The notes under the pieces were generated by a model, which worked only from the letters and a program-made list of their open reading frames with translations, did no database searches and had not been told where the DNA came from. From the NCBI GenBank assembly GCA_964410665.1, contig CAYPIE010000038.1, forward strand, positions 1-53,812: 53,812 nt of DNA. Reading direction: 5' to 3'. Below, in pieces: positions 35,793-43,261 of this stretch. How positions within the stretch are numbered: position 1 is the stretch's first letter; every line of letters starts with the position of its first letter. The stretch is from CAYPIE01 sp964410665. GTDB taxonomy: Bacteria; Planctomycetota; Planctomycetia; Gemmatales; Gemmataceae. The translations under genes were made by a program, and so were the position numbers.

Positions 35793-36302
35793 TCACTTCC
35801 TAGGCTCAATTGCAGTTGCGGCAACCTCTGACCGCCTGAGGAGCCAGGAATACTGCTTTTTCCAAAATCCTTCAAGTTCGGCATCTCGAAGCACAGCGTC
35901 CGGGATTCCATGATCTTCCAAACGAGAACCGACTAAGGTGAGCTGGGCGGAGACACACACTGCTCCAGCACAAACACCCCGCCCCTTAAACCTTGCCTGT
36001 TTCGCCTGAAGCTCTAGCACTTCACTGTGCAATTCCAGAACATTCCCTGGTTGCATGAAATTGCCATACTTCACTTGTCGGACTTCACGGAGAGTGATGA
36101 CGCTGTGGGCAAATTCCGTGGCCGCGTTCCACAGAAAGGCACTGGCTTCTACCAGCGATTGCAACATCAGTACCCCAGGCATCACCGGGAAGGTCGGAAA
36201 GTGATCCGCAAGATACTCTTCTCCAAGGGTCAAGAGCTTGATTCCTCGTAGGGACTTCCCAGGATCAATGTCCAGGATTTGATCTACGAGGTGGAACTGC
36301 AT
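35793..36302 (-). CDS. Hotdog-fold protein related to FabZ, catalytic Glu replaced
   Basis: 169 residues, hotdog fold. The active-site line is HFPTFPVMPGVLMLQSL: His34 is kept but the catalytic Glu of FabZ falls on Gln48. It may be a poor or inactive dehydratase, or a partner of the neighbouring FabZ-like protein, or carry out another ACP-linked reaction. First gene of the cluster; 65-93 bp downstream of a good promoter match. Overlaps the GTG alternative start of fabG. Confidence 0.85.
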   Translation of the reverse strand: MQFHLVDQILDIDPGKSLRGIKLLTLGEEYLADHFPTFPVMPGVLMLQSLVEASAFLWNAATEFAHSVITLREVRQVKYGNFMQPGNVLELHSEVLELQAKQARFKGRGVCAGAVCVSAQLTLVGSRLEDHGIPDAVLRDAELEGFWKKQYSWLLRRSEVAATAIEPRK

Positions 36303-36366
36303 TTCTTCGGATCTCGCATCCTACGGTCAAGAGCAGGAGAACTCTCATGAGTCTTGTGGAAGAGAA

Positions 36367-36395
36367 AATATACTTCGACTCTGAGGGATGGACAA
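36367..36395 (-). promoter_or_regulatory. Candidate sigma-70 promoter of the KS/ACP cluster
   Basis: On the minus strand: TTGTCC at 36395-36390 (4 of 6 bases of TTGACA), a 17-bp spacer, and TATATT at 36372-36367 (5 of 6 of TATAAT). Lies 65 bp upstream of the first cluster gene and downstream of pheT, in an otherwise gene-free 252-bp stretch. Confidence 0.5.
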
Positions 36396-36554
36396 GCCCG
36401 ATCAGTTGTGCTGATTGAGTCAGTGCAAGGCCTGACTTAGGCTTTATCGTCGATCGGCTCCTCGACATTGACTTCGCTTGCGTGAATTCCAATCTTCTTG
36501 CTGCCGAGCCTTCCTGGACGCAAACTTCTCATCCCACCCGGATTCCAAGGTCCA

Positions 36555-39077
36555 TCACTCCTTGCCGCGAATCTGTGCCGACAGCTCCTTTTTCAGTCGC
36601 GCTTCGATCGCTTCGTGCACCTTGTGGACTTCCTTCTCGTTGAGGGTGTGGTCGGGGGCCTGATAGGTCAATGCATACGCCAGGCTCTTTTTCCTCTCGG
36701 GGATATGAGACCCTTGATATACATCGAACAGCTGTGCCTCGCGGAGTAACGCGCCTCCGGCCGCCTGGATTGTCGCCAGTACTCGCTCAGCCGGTAGATC
36801 CTGGTCGACGATCACGGCAATATCTCTCAGGGCCGGCTGGAATCGGCCGATGGGTCGATAGGTCTGACGGGGGGGCTCCGCTACCAACAGGGTGTTCAGG
36901 TCCAATTCGGCAACGATGACCCTTCGTTCCCCTAAGCCAAACTCATGCGTGACCTTCGGATGCAATTCGCCTAGTACTCCGATCGCCTGATCTTGGCAGC
37001 AAAGTTCCGCTGCTTTCCCGGGGTGAAGGAAGGGCACATCGCGACGTAAGACATAGACACGCTGCAGCACCGACAAGGCCTCAAGCAGTTCCTCGAGGAT
37101 CCCCTTCATGTCAAAAAAGTCCAGTGCTGCGACTCCGTTGCTCGCTCCTTCGAGAGGATCGTCCCAGGCAGCAGGATGACGTCGTCCAGTGAGTACCATC
37201 GCCAGTCGACTCAGTTCTTTTGGGAGTTTTTGCCCAGACTGGACGTGAAACACCGGTCCAATCTCAAAGCAAGTTATGGTCGAGGTGTGTTTCAGATTCT
37301 CAGCAACAACCTCGAGTAAGCTCGGCAGTAACTGCTGCCGCAGCACCGAGCGGTCAGCGGTTAGCGGGTTGCGTAATCCGAGGTATTCACCAAGCGGAAT
37401 GCCCAGCTGTTGTTCCGTCTCCGGGGTGGTCAGCCCGTAAGTGATAAACTCTTGCAAGCCCAAGTCGGCGAGAAGGTCGCGCACTCGTTCTTCCTGGTCC
37501 AGAGCAGGATTGCCCCGCTGCGGAGGCAACTCATCTGCGAGCAGAGTAGTAGGTAGACGATCATACCCATGGATGCGTGCAAGCTCCTCAACCAAATCGG
37601 CTTCCCCAGCCTGCAGATCCACCCGTGAGGGTGGCGGGGTCACATGCCAGATACCAGCGTCGGTAGCACGAACTTGAAAGTCTAAGCCGGTGAGAATGCG
37701 TTCGATTTCCGCACCTGGCAGTTCGATGCCCAGTAATCGTCGAATGGTAGTGGCACGCAGAGTAATCGACTGGGGTGGGAGGCGTTGAGGAAACACATCA
37801 ACCAATCCCTCAATCACCTGGCCATTGGCATACTGATGCATCAACTGGGTGGCCCGTCGACCGGCCGGTTCGACCAGCTCGGGATGGATTCCCCGGCTAA
37901 AACGTCGGCTGGCTTCGCTGGGTAGGTCAAAATGCCTAGCCGTTTTCCGGATACTCACTGGATCGAAGTTCGCCGATTCGAGGAGAATATTCCGGGTACG
38001 CTCTGTGACCTCCGTCTCGAGGCCGCCCATCACCCCAGCTAGGGCAATCGGACCAGCAGTATCCGCAATGACCAGCTGCTCGGGGCTCAATGCACGTTCA
38101 ACCTTGTCGAGGGTCACCAGCTTTTCCCCGCTCTGCGCGGGTCGGATGGTGATGGTCGGTGTTTGCCCCCCGGCCCGTTTGACCAAAATATCGTAGTCGA
38201 ACGCGTGTAAGGGCTGGCCATATTCGAGCATCACGTAGTTGGTGATGTCCACGATGTTGCTAATCGGACGCATTCCCGCGTAAGTCAAGCGATACTGCAT
38301 CCAGCTCGGTGACGGCTTGATCACCACATCGCGAAGGACAATCGCTGCATAGCGAGCGCACAGATTGGCTTCGGTAATGACCACATGCACCCACTCTTCA
38401 ATCGGACCCGGTGTCGTTGGATACTCCGTAGCTGGCAGCTTGACCGATTGCCCGGTCAGGGCGGCGACCTCACGGGCAATGCCGAGCAAGGCAAGGCAGC
38501 GGGCCATGTTCGGAAGGACATCGATCTCGAGGGTGACATCGCCGAGATAATCCATCAGTGGGCTACCTACCGGTGCATCTTCTTCAAATAGAATAATTCC
38601 CTCATGATCATCGTGAATCCCAAGTTCAAACGCGGAGCAAACCATCGAATCGCTGGGTATGCCACGCAGTTCGGTCGGTTTGAGTTCCATCAATTGTTTC
38701 GGCTCGGCATGGCCATCGAACAAGACCGAGCCCGTAAGGCCGAGCACCACGATTTGTCCCTCATCGCCTACGGCGAGGTTTGGGGCTCCCGTGACTACTT
38801 TTTTTGCTTCCGCTTTCCCATAATCCAGCGAAACAATCTTGAGTTTGTCGGCATTCGGGTGTTTGTCCACCGAGCGGACTCTAGCAATGACTATCTTTTC
38901 CCGATCCCAGACTGGACCAGGCTCCTCGAGCTTGACCCGTAAGCCATCGGGCTTGGGCAGCCCGAACAGGCGGGCACTGACTACCTCCAACCCCGCGACA
39001 GTCAGCCGCTCGACCAGTTCAGCGACAGGCATCTCAAGGTTAATATAATCGCGTAACCAATTCAGCGGGACTTTCAT
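36555..39077 (-). CDS. pheT: Phenylalanine-tRNA ligase beta subunit
   Basis: 840 residues, slightly above the usual 800. Contains the EMAP/tRNA-binding domain (VIARVRSVDKHPNADKLKI), B3/B4, B5 (DIVHxP-type VDLQAGEADLVEELARIHGYDRLPT) and the C-terminal FDX-ACB domain (RFQPALRDIAVIVDQDLPAE). Pairs with PheS to charge tRNA-Phe. pheS is not in the window upstream, where a divergent lipoprotein gene lies, so the pheST operon is split here. Start MKVPLNWLRDYI is the conserved beginning of PheT. Confidence 0.95.
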   Translation of the reverse strand: MKVPLNWLRDYINLEMPVAELVERLTVAGLEVVSARLFGLPKPDGLRVKLEEPGPVWDREKIVIARVRSVDKHPNADKLKIVSLDYGKAEAKKVVTGAPNLAVGDEGQIVVLGLTGSVLFDGHAEPKQLMELKPTELRGIPSDSMVCSAFELGIHDDHEGIILFEEDAPVGSPLMDYLGDVTLEIDVLPNMARCLALLGIAREVAALTGQSVKLPATEYPTTPGPIEEWVHVVITEANLCARYAAIVLRDVVIKPSPSWMQYRLTYAGMRPISNIVDITNYVMLEYGQPLHAFDYDILVKRAGGQTPTITIRPAQSGEKLVTLDKVERALSPEQLVIADTAGPIALAGVMGGLETEVTERTRNILLESANFDPVSIRKTARHFDLPSEASRRFSRGIHPELVEPAGRRATQLMHQYANGQVIEGLVDVFPQRLPPQSITLRATTIRRLLGIELPGAEIERILTGLDFQVRATDAGIWHVTPPPSRVDLQAGEADLVEELARIHGYDRLPTTLLADELPPQRGNPALDQEERVRDLLADLGLQEFITYGLTTPETEQQLGIPLGEYLGLRNPLTADRSVLRQQLLPSLLEVVAENLKHTSTITCFEIGPVFHVQSGQKLPKELSRLAMVLTGRRHPAAWDDPLEGASNGVAALDFFDMKGILEELLEALSVLQRVYVLRRDVPFLHPGKAAELCCQDQAIGVLGELHPKVTHEFGLGERRVIVAELDLNTLLVAEPPRQTYRPIGRFQPALRDIAVIVDQDLPAERVLATIQAAGGALLREAQLFDVYQGSHIPERKKSLAYALTYQAPDHTLNEKEVHKVHEAIEARLKKELSAQIRGKE

Positions 39078-39424
39078 CGCTCAATCTCTGCAGTTCGAAT
39101 TGCAAACGCTCGCACATGTGGGGCAGCGTTCCAGATAATTTACGGTCGCCGAGTAAAGAATGTTGTATGCGAGGATTTCCAGGATCGGCGAGTCCTCCCG
39201 CATTTCCCCTCATGGGACGGATACCCGGCTTCGCACTGCAGTGCGGGAGTCGCGTAGCTCACCGAGATATCCGAAGATTCCGCAAGTCCGCGAGTTGCCT
39301 AGTCCGATACAGTCGATGGGATTCATGCCAAGCCTTGCGCCCGTTCGCTCCGGTTGGCCCAGGGAACACGAGGTTCTCCCCGACCGGACTCGTTTTCTTG
39401 TACCTGTGGAAAGGAAGGAATCCC
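39078..39424. other. Divergent intergenic region, pheT / lipoprotein
   Basis: 347 bp with promoters for two genes. A perfect 14-bp palindrome lies at 39232-39245. The plus frame from 39116 is open but reads as non-coding, and no recognisable -35/-10 pair could be assigned. Confidence 0.4.
39232..39245. promoter_or_regulatory. 14-bp perfect palindrome
   Basis: CGCACTGCAGTGCG is a perfect palindrome between pheT and the lipoprotein gene. It could be an operator or a restriction-rich coincidence; no binding protein is identified. Confidence 0.35.
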
Positions 39425-40156
39425 ATGCGATGGACCAATACACCGACATGGCTGACGGTTGGCATCATCCTCACCGGATTGAGCGCTGGCTGTCGCAATG
39501 CACAAACCTGTTCGTCGAATTGTACTGAATGCCAGTACGTTGCTGCCGGTTGCCAGACGGGCACAGCCGGGTGCTCCGGCATTACTTCCCCGTCTGCTCC
39601 GTGCACCAATTGTCAGCCGGCTCCCGCAGGTCGAGTCACCCCCGGGCCGATGCCTACCCTCCCACAGACACCCAAGGCACCCACGGCACCCAAGAAAGAT
39701 ACCAGCGCAGCCACTTCCTCGCCGGTGGCCATGGGGATCGCCCATTTACCGGATAATGTCTCGGCGAAGCCGCGAGTGGACCGAGAGTTACCAGACATTC
39801 GCAGCGAAGTTGTACCGCAACGACCTCGAGTTTCCACGCTGGTACGCGATGGCAGCTATCGACGTCGCAGCTTTGCGGACATCACGGCCGATCCACGTTT
39901 TAACCATGCCAGCGATTATTCCTGGCTGGTCGGCCGCCTATATTTTGTTCATGGTCGCAACGAATGGCGGCTCCGCTACAACTCCGTGGAAGAAGTGGAC
40001 CGCTATGGGGGGAGCGTCACCTTGGTAACCAGTAACCGTTTAATGAAAAGCTTCCGTGATGGACAGATTGTTCGGGTAACTGGCCATCTAATGCAACCCG
40101 ACTCGCGCGATCCTAGTCCGGACTATCGGGTCGGTGATATTCAACCGGCGAATTAG
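39425..40156 (+). CDS. Cysteine-rich lipoprotein
   Basis: 243 residues. Signal and lipobox LSAGC (Cys near 23), followed by a Cys-rich segment (NAQTCSSNCTECQYVAAGC, TGTAGCSG, APCTNCQ) with eight further Cys that could bind metal or form disulphides, then a Pro-rich linker, and a C-terminal domain of about 100 residues (SYRRRSFADI, SWLVGRLYFVHGRNEWRLRY, GQIVRVTGHLM) that looks like a small beta-barrel. Start at 39425 has AAGGAAGGAA. Function unknown. Confidence 0.78.
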   Translation: MRWTNTPTWLTVGIILTGLSAGCRNAQTCSSNCTECQYVAAGCQTGTAGCSGITSPSAPCTNCQPAPAGRVTPGPMPTLPQTPKAPTAPKKDTSAATSSPVAMGIAHLPDNVSAKPRVDRELPDIRSEVVPQRPRVSTLVRDGSYRRRSFADITADPRFNHASDYSWLVGRLYFVHGRNEWRLRYNSVEEVDRYGGSVTLVTSNRLMKSFRDGQIVRVTGHLMQPDSRDPSPDYRVGDIQPAN

Positions 40157-40169
40157 ACGGCTGAGCAAG

Positions 40170-40198
40170 CGGGGGTATGGGAAGTTCCCCAGCCCCCG
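40170..40198 (+). terminator. Hairpin after the lipoprotein gene
   Basis: GGGGG with CCCCC arms plus an inner GGGA/TCCC pair, 14 bp after the stop at 40156 and upstream of purF. No T-run follows. Confidence 0.45.
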
Positions 40199-40261
40199 GT
40201 TGCCGGCGAAGTCTCTGGCAGGATACAATGTAGCAAACCGTCAGTTATCAAAGTTTGCGTA

Positions 40262-41902
40262 ATGAGGGCCGGCTTCGACCGAACCATTTACATGGACGGA
40301 TTGCAACATGAGTGCGGACTGGCCGCCCTTTATCATCTCCCGGATGCGGAGGGATCTCCGCTTGTGCCTGACCGCGACCCCCAGCAGACTTCTTCGCTGA
40401 TTCCACGAATGCTCCTCGACCTGCAGAATCGGGGTCAGCTTGCCGCCGGCTTTAGTAGCTTTCAAACACGTCGCGATCACCTGCTGGAGACCTATCGAGC
40501 CATCGGCCCGGTGAATGAGGCCTTTCGAGTGAGCCATCCCGACCAGTGCGCCTCGATTATGCAAGAGTTTGCCGGCCATGCCGCCATTGGCCATGTTCGC
40601 TATGCCACCTGTGGTCCAAACTCTCGTGCCTATGCTCAGCCGTTTGAACGTCGACACGGTTGTAAGTGGAAGTGGTTCACCTTCGCGTTCAATGGCCAAA
40701 TTGCGAACGTCAACGATCTGCGTCGCGAGATCCTCTCGCGTGAGCACTACCACCTTACCCGCGAAGGTGATACCGAAGTCTTGATGCACTACCTGGCCCA
40801 GGAGCTGCATCCTGATGATCCTCCTGACCTCATCGAGGTCTTTCGCAGGCTCGCGGCACGACTCGACGGCGCGTATAATATCGTTCTGTTGAACGCCATG
40901 GGCGATATGGTCGTCTTTCGCGATCCTTTGGGCATTCGCCCGATGTGTTTCGCTCAGCAGGGACCACTGTTTGCCGCGGCCAGTGAGAGCGTCGCGTTGG
41001 CCAACTTGGGCTTTCGTGACATTCGGAGTTTGCCCCCTGGCGACATGATTTTGATCCAAAATGGTCAATTGCGGCAAGTTACTTGCACTTCCTCCACCCG
41101 ATCCGCGCATTGTTTCTTCGAATGGATCTACTTCGCCAACGTCGCGAGCACCCTGGACGATCGAAGTGTCTATTTATCCCGCTCCGCCCTCGGAAAGGAA
41201 TTGGCCCAGGCCGAGCGGCATCGGCAACAAGTCCCTCTCGACGAAGACACCATCGTCGTCCCTGTACCCGATACCGGCAAAGCAGCCGCCGATGCCATGG
41301 CGCATGAGCTCGGCGTCCCTTCACGGGAAGGGCTGATGCGTAACCGCTCGGTGGGGCGTACTTTCATCGAAGGGGCCAACCGCGCTGAACGGGTCCGGTT
41401 GAAGTTCACCCCCTTGCGCGAGGTCATGGCCGACAAACGCGTCCTCTTGGTCGAAGACTCTTTGGTTCGGAGTACTACCCTTAAGACTTTGCTCGGTTAT
41501 CTCCGCGAGCGCGGTGGGGCGCGCGAGATCCATGTACGGATCGCCTGTCCGCCGATTATTGCCCCGTGCTTCTACGGGATCGATATGTCGACTGTCAGCG
41601 AACTCTTCGCACCACGCTACCTACACGGACTCGAACCGACAGAGGCTGAACTCGCTCGCATGGCAGCCGATCTCGGCGCCGATAGTGTGTACTATCTTCC
41701 GGTTGGGGCCTTGGCACGCTGTATTGGCTTACCTGCGGAGCAACTCTGCTTGGCTTGTGTCACCGGAAGTTATCCCACCGCGAAGGGAACTGCTCTCTAT
41801 CAGCAAGAACTGGCCCAACCGACTCCTCTAGGCGAGCGAGTCGTCGACACGCGCACCCCCACGCGGAACTTGATTTCGATTCCAGTCACCCGCGGCTCGT
41901 GA
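40262..41902 (+). CDS. purF: Amidophosphoribosyltransferase-like protein (PurF, iron-sulfur type)
   Basis: 546 residues. N-terminal glutaminase with nucleophile Cys18 in LQHECGLAALY, exposed after removal of a short propeptide as in the Bacillus type. The phosphoribosyl pocket reads LLVEDSLVRSTTLK: canonical PurF has VDDSIVRGTT, so one Asp is Glu and Gly is Ser. Cys residues matching the four [4Fe-4S] ligands appear as HCFFEW, APCFYGID and CLACVTG (two). It transfers glutamine nitrogen to PRPP in purine synthesis; the altered loop raises the chance of a PurF paralogue. Start uncertain: 40262 or 40292, neither with a good ribosome site. Confidence 0.88.
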   Translation: MRAGFDRTIYMDGLQHECGLAALYHLPDAEGSPLVPDRDPQQTSSLIPRMLLDLQNRGQLAAGFSSFQTRRDHLLETYRAIGPVNEAFRVSHPDQCASIMQEFAGHAAIGHVRYATCGPNSRAYAQPFERRHGCKWKWFTFAFNGQIANVNDLRREILSREHYHLTREGDTEVLMHYLAQELHPDDPPDLIEVFRRLAARLDGAYNIVLLNAMGDMVVFRDPLGIRPMCFAQQGPLFAAASESVALANLGFRDIRSLPPGDMILIQNGQLRQVTCTSSTRSAHCFFEWIYFANVASTLDDRSVYLSRSALGKELAQAERHRQQVPLDEDTIVVPVPDTGKAAADAMAHELGVPSREGLMRNRSVGRTFIEGANRAERVRLKFTPLREVMADKRVLLVEDSLVRSTTLKTLLGYLRERGGAREIHVRIACPPIIAPCFYGIDMSTVSELFAPRYLHGLEPTEAELARMAADLGADSVYYLPVGALARCIGLPAEQLCLACVTGSYPTAKGTALYQQELAQPTPLGERVVDTRTPTRNLISIPVTRGS

Positions 41903-41933
41903 CTACAAACACCTCAGACACAAGGAGTAGCTG

Positions 41934-42737
41934 ATGTCCTCGGCCATCGTTCCCAGCACATCTGCCTCTTCCGCGGTCTTTTATGCCTATGAGATTCATG
42001 ATCCGGCAGGGATGACCTTGCGTACCGCCCCGATCGATCGGGCCTGGATGGACGCAGCACATCAACGCCATCCTTATCGCTGTTTGCCTCTGGTCATTGC
42101 CAATCAATCTGGCTGGATCATTGAAAATCCCGTCGATTTTCGCGTCTACTGGTATGGCGGCGAGCGTCCTCAAGATATGGAAGTCGCCTTTGACGCGGGG
42201 GGGCCCGACCCGAGGATCACCAGTCACTTCGGCAATGCCGTCCTCACCTTCTCGGTGCCCTATCTGTTTCGCACTCCCCCAGGCTACAATCTCTGGGTCA
42301 AAGGACCCGCGAATTGGATCCGCGATGCTGTCCAAGCCCTCGAAGGCGTCGTCGAAACCGACTGGTCTTCGGCCACCTTTACCATGAACTGGAAAGTCAC
42401 ACGACCAAACACCTGGATTTCCTTTCGTCGCGGCGAACCTATTTGTATGCTCGTCCCCATCCAACGAGGCTTGCTTGAAAGTTTGCAGACGTTTCAGCTA
42501 CCACTGACTGAGAATGACAAGCTTCATGCCGAGTATCTCCAGTGGGAATCCAAACGGAGTGGCTTTTTACAAGGACTCAAAGAGCACGACCCCGAAACTG
42601 TCAAACAAGGCTGGCAAAAAGAGTATTTCCAAGGCCGCCAACCGGAGGGCGGACGCTTTGCCGGACATCAAACTCATCTCGCCCTCAACGAATTCGCTCG
42701 CCCACCACGCACCCCGCCGCCAGAATCGACTACCTAA
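41934..42737 (+). CDS. DUF6065 family protein
   Basis: 267 residues, no signal or membrane segment. The pattern (RVYWYGGERPQD, ITSHFGNAVLTF, LFRTPPGYNLWVKGPAN, LEGVVETDW, FTMNWKVTRPN, RRGEPICMLVP) matches DUF6065 as I remember it, proteins of unknown activity often next to biosynthetic genes. Lies 31 bp after purF with AAGGAG, so likely co-transcribed. Probably an enzyme or binding protein with a beta-rich core; function unknown. Confidence 0.75.
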   Translation: MSSAIVPSTSASSAVFYAYEIHDPAGMTLRTAPIDRAWMDAAHQRHPYRCLPLVIANQSGWIIENPVDFRVYWYGGERPQDMEVAFDAGGPDPRITSHFGNAVLTFSVPYLFRTPPGYNLWVKGPANWIRDAVQALEGVVETDWSSATFTMNWKVTRPNTWISFRRGEPICMLVPIQRGLLESLQTFQLPLTENDKLHAEYLQWESKRSGFLQGLKEHDPETVKQGWQKEYFQGRQPEGGRFAGHQTHLALNEFARPPRTPPPESTT

Positions 42738-42792
42738 GCCCGATCCCGCTCCACAGCCTCGCGCGTTTTTGAAAAACTCCTCGACATAGGGG

Positions 42793-42839
42793 CCGGGACC
42801 TTCCTGGCACCGGTCGCTTACCCCCTTCGACGGTCCCGG
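42793..42839 (+). terminator. Long-loop hairpin after DUF6065
   Basis: CCGGGACC (42793-42800) pairs perfectly with GGTCCCGG (42832-42839) across a 31-nt loop, followed by TTCTTCC. Possible terminator of the purF-DUF6065 transcript; loop length makes it weak. Confidence 0.3.
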
Positions 42840-42856
42840 TTCTTCCTCCAAACCGC

Positions 42857-42889
42857 CCAGAAACGTCCCAGAAATGTCCCAGAAACGTC
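42857..42889. repeat. Three tandem 11-bp units CCCAGAAAYGT
   Basis: Units start at 42857, 42868 and 42879, the first and third identical (CCCAGAAACGT) and the middle with one T for C; a degenerate fourth (CCCTGAGTTGG) follows. Shares the TGTCC-AGAAA theme with the repeats at 25218-25254. Confidence 0.8.
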
Positions 42890-43185
42890 CCTGAGTTGGT
42901 CGGGCGCCAGCCCCCGAGCCATTGGCTGCATCAAACCCCTGAACACAAGTCTTCGTAGGGGGCTAGGCACGAACAGTGAATAATTCGAGCAATCGTTAAA
43001 TTAAATGTGTGCTTTACAAGGCGTAGCCTGTATTTACACACCGAGGTTTGACTGAGCACAGCGGACCTCCCCTGTGACGCGCGCCGGGATGGACGGCTGG
43101 ATGAACGCGCCGGAAAGGCTGGGTGTCACCCAAGCAACGATCAATCTCGATCCATCCTGGGGCTCCAAACCGCACTTTTTTTCAT

Positions 43186-43205
43186 CATCGACCAGGCGGT
43201 CGATG
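43186..43205. other. Hairpin 3' of rne
   Basis: CATCGACC (43186-43193) pairs with GGTCGATG (43198-43205), 4-nt loop, about 57 bp past the rne stop. The nearby homopolymer is T7 on the plus strand to its left, i.e. A-run after the stem on the rne strand, so it is not a classical terminator of rne. It may protect the mRNA end. Confidence 0.4.
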
Positions 43206-43261
43206 AGGCAATAGCAATCCGTTTCCGACCGCCAAGCCGCGCACTCTCACGTAAGATGGCG

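Larger units (their letters stand above)
42738..43261. other. Convergent intergenic region, DUF6065 / rne
   Basis: 524 bp without a supportable gene. Holds an 8-bp hairpin with long loop (42793-42839), three 11-bp tandem units (42857-42889), an AT-rich patch around 42975-43040 and another hairpin (43186-43205). No tRNA or known RNA gene recognised. Confidence 0.5.

Noticed and set aside
26899..36302. Kbl as a sphingolipid-type alpha-oxoamine synthase working with the ACP cluster
   Set aside because: It has the close signatures and exact length of Kbl, is on the opposite strand, and is separated from the cluster by two genes.
43186..43205. Intrinsic terminator of rne
   Set aside because: The T-run is on the wrong side of the stem for the rne strand; only an A-run follows.
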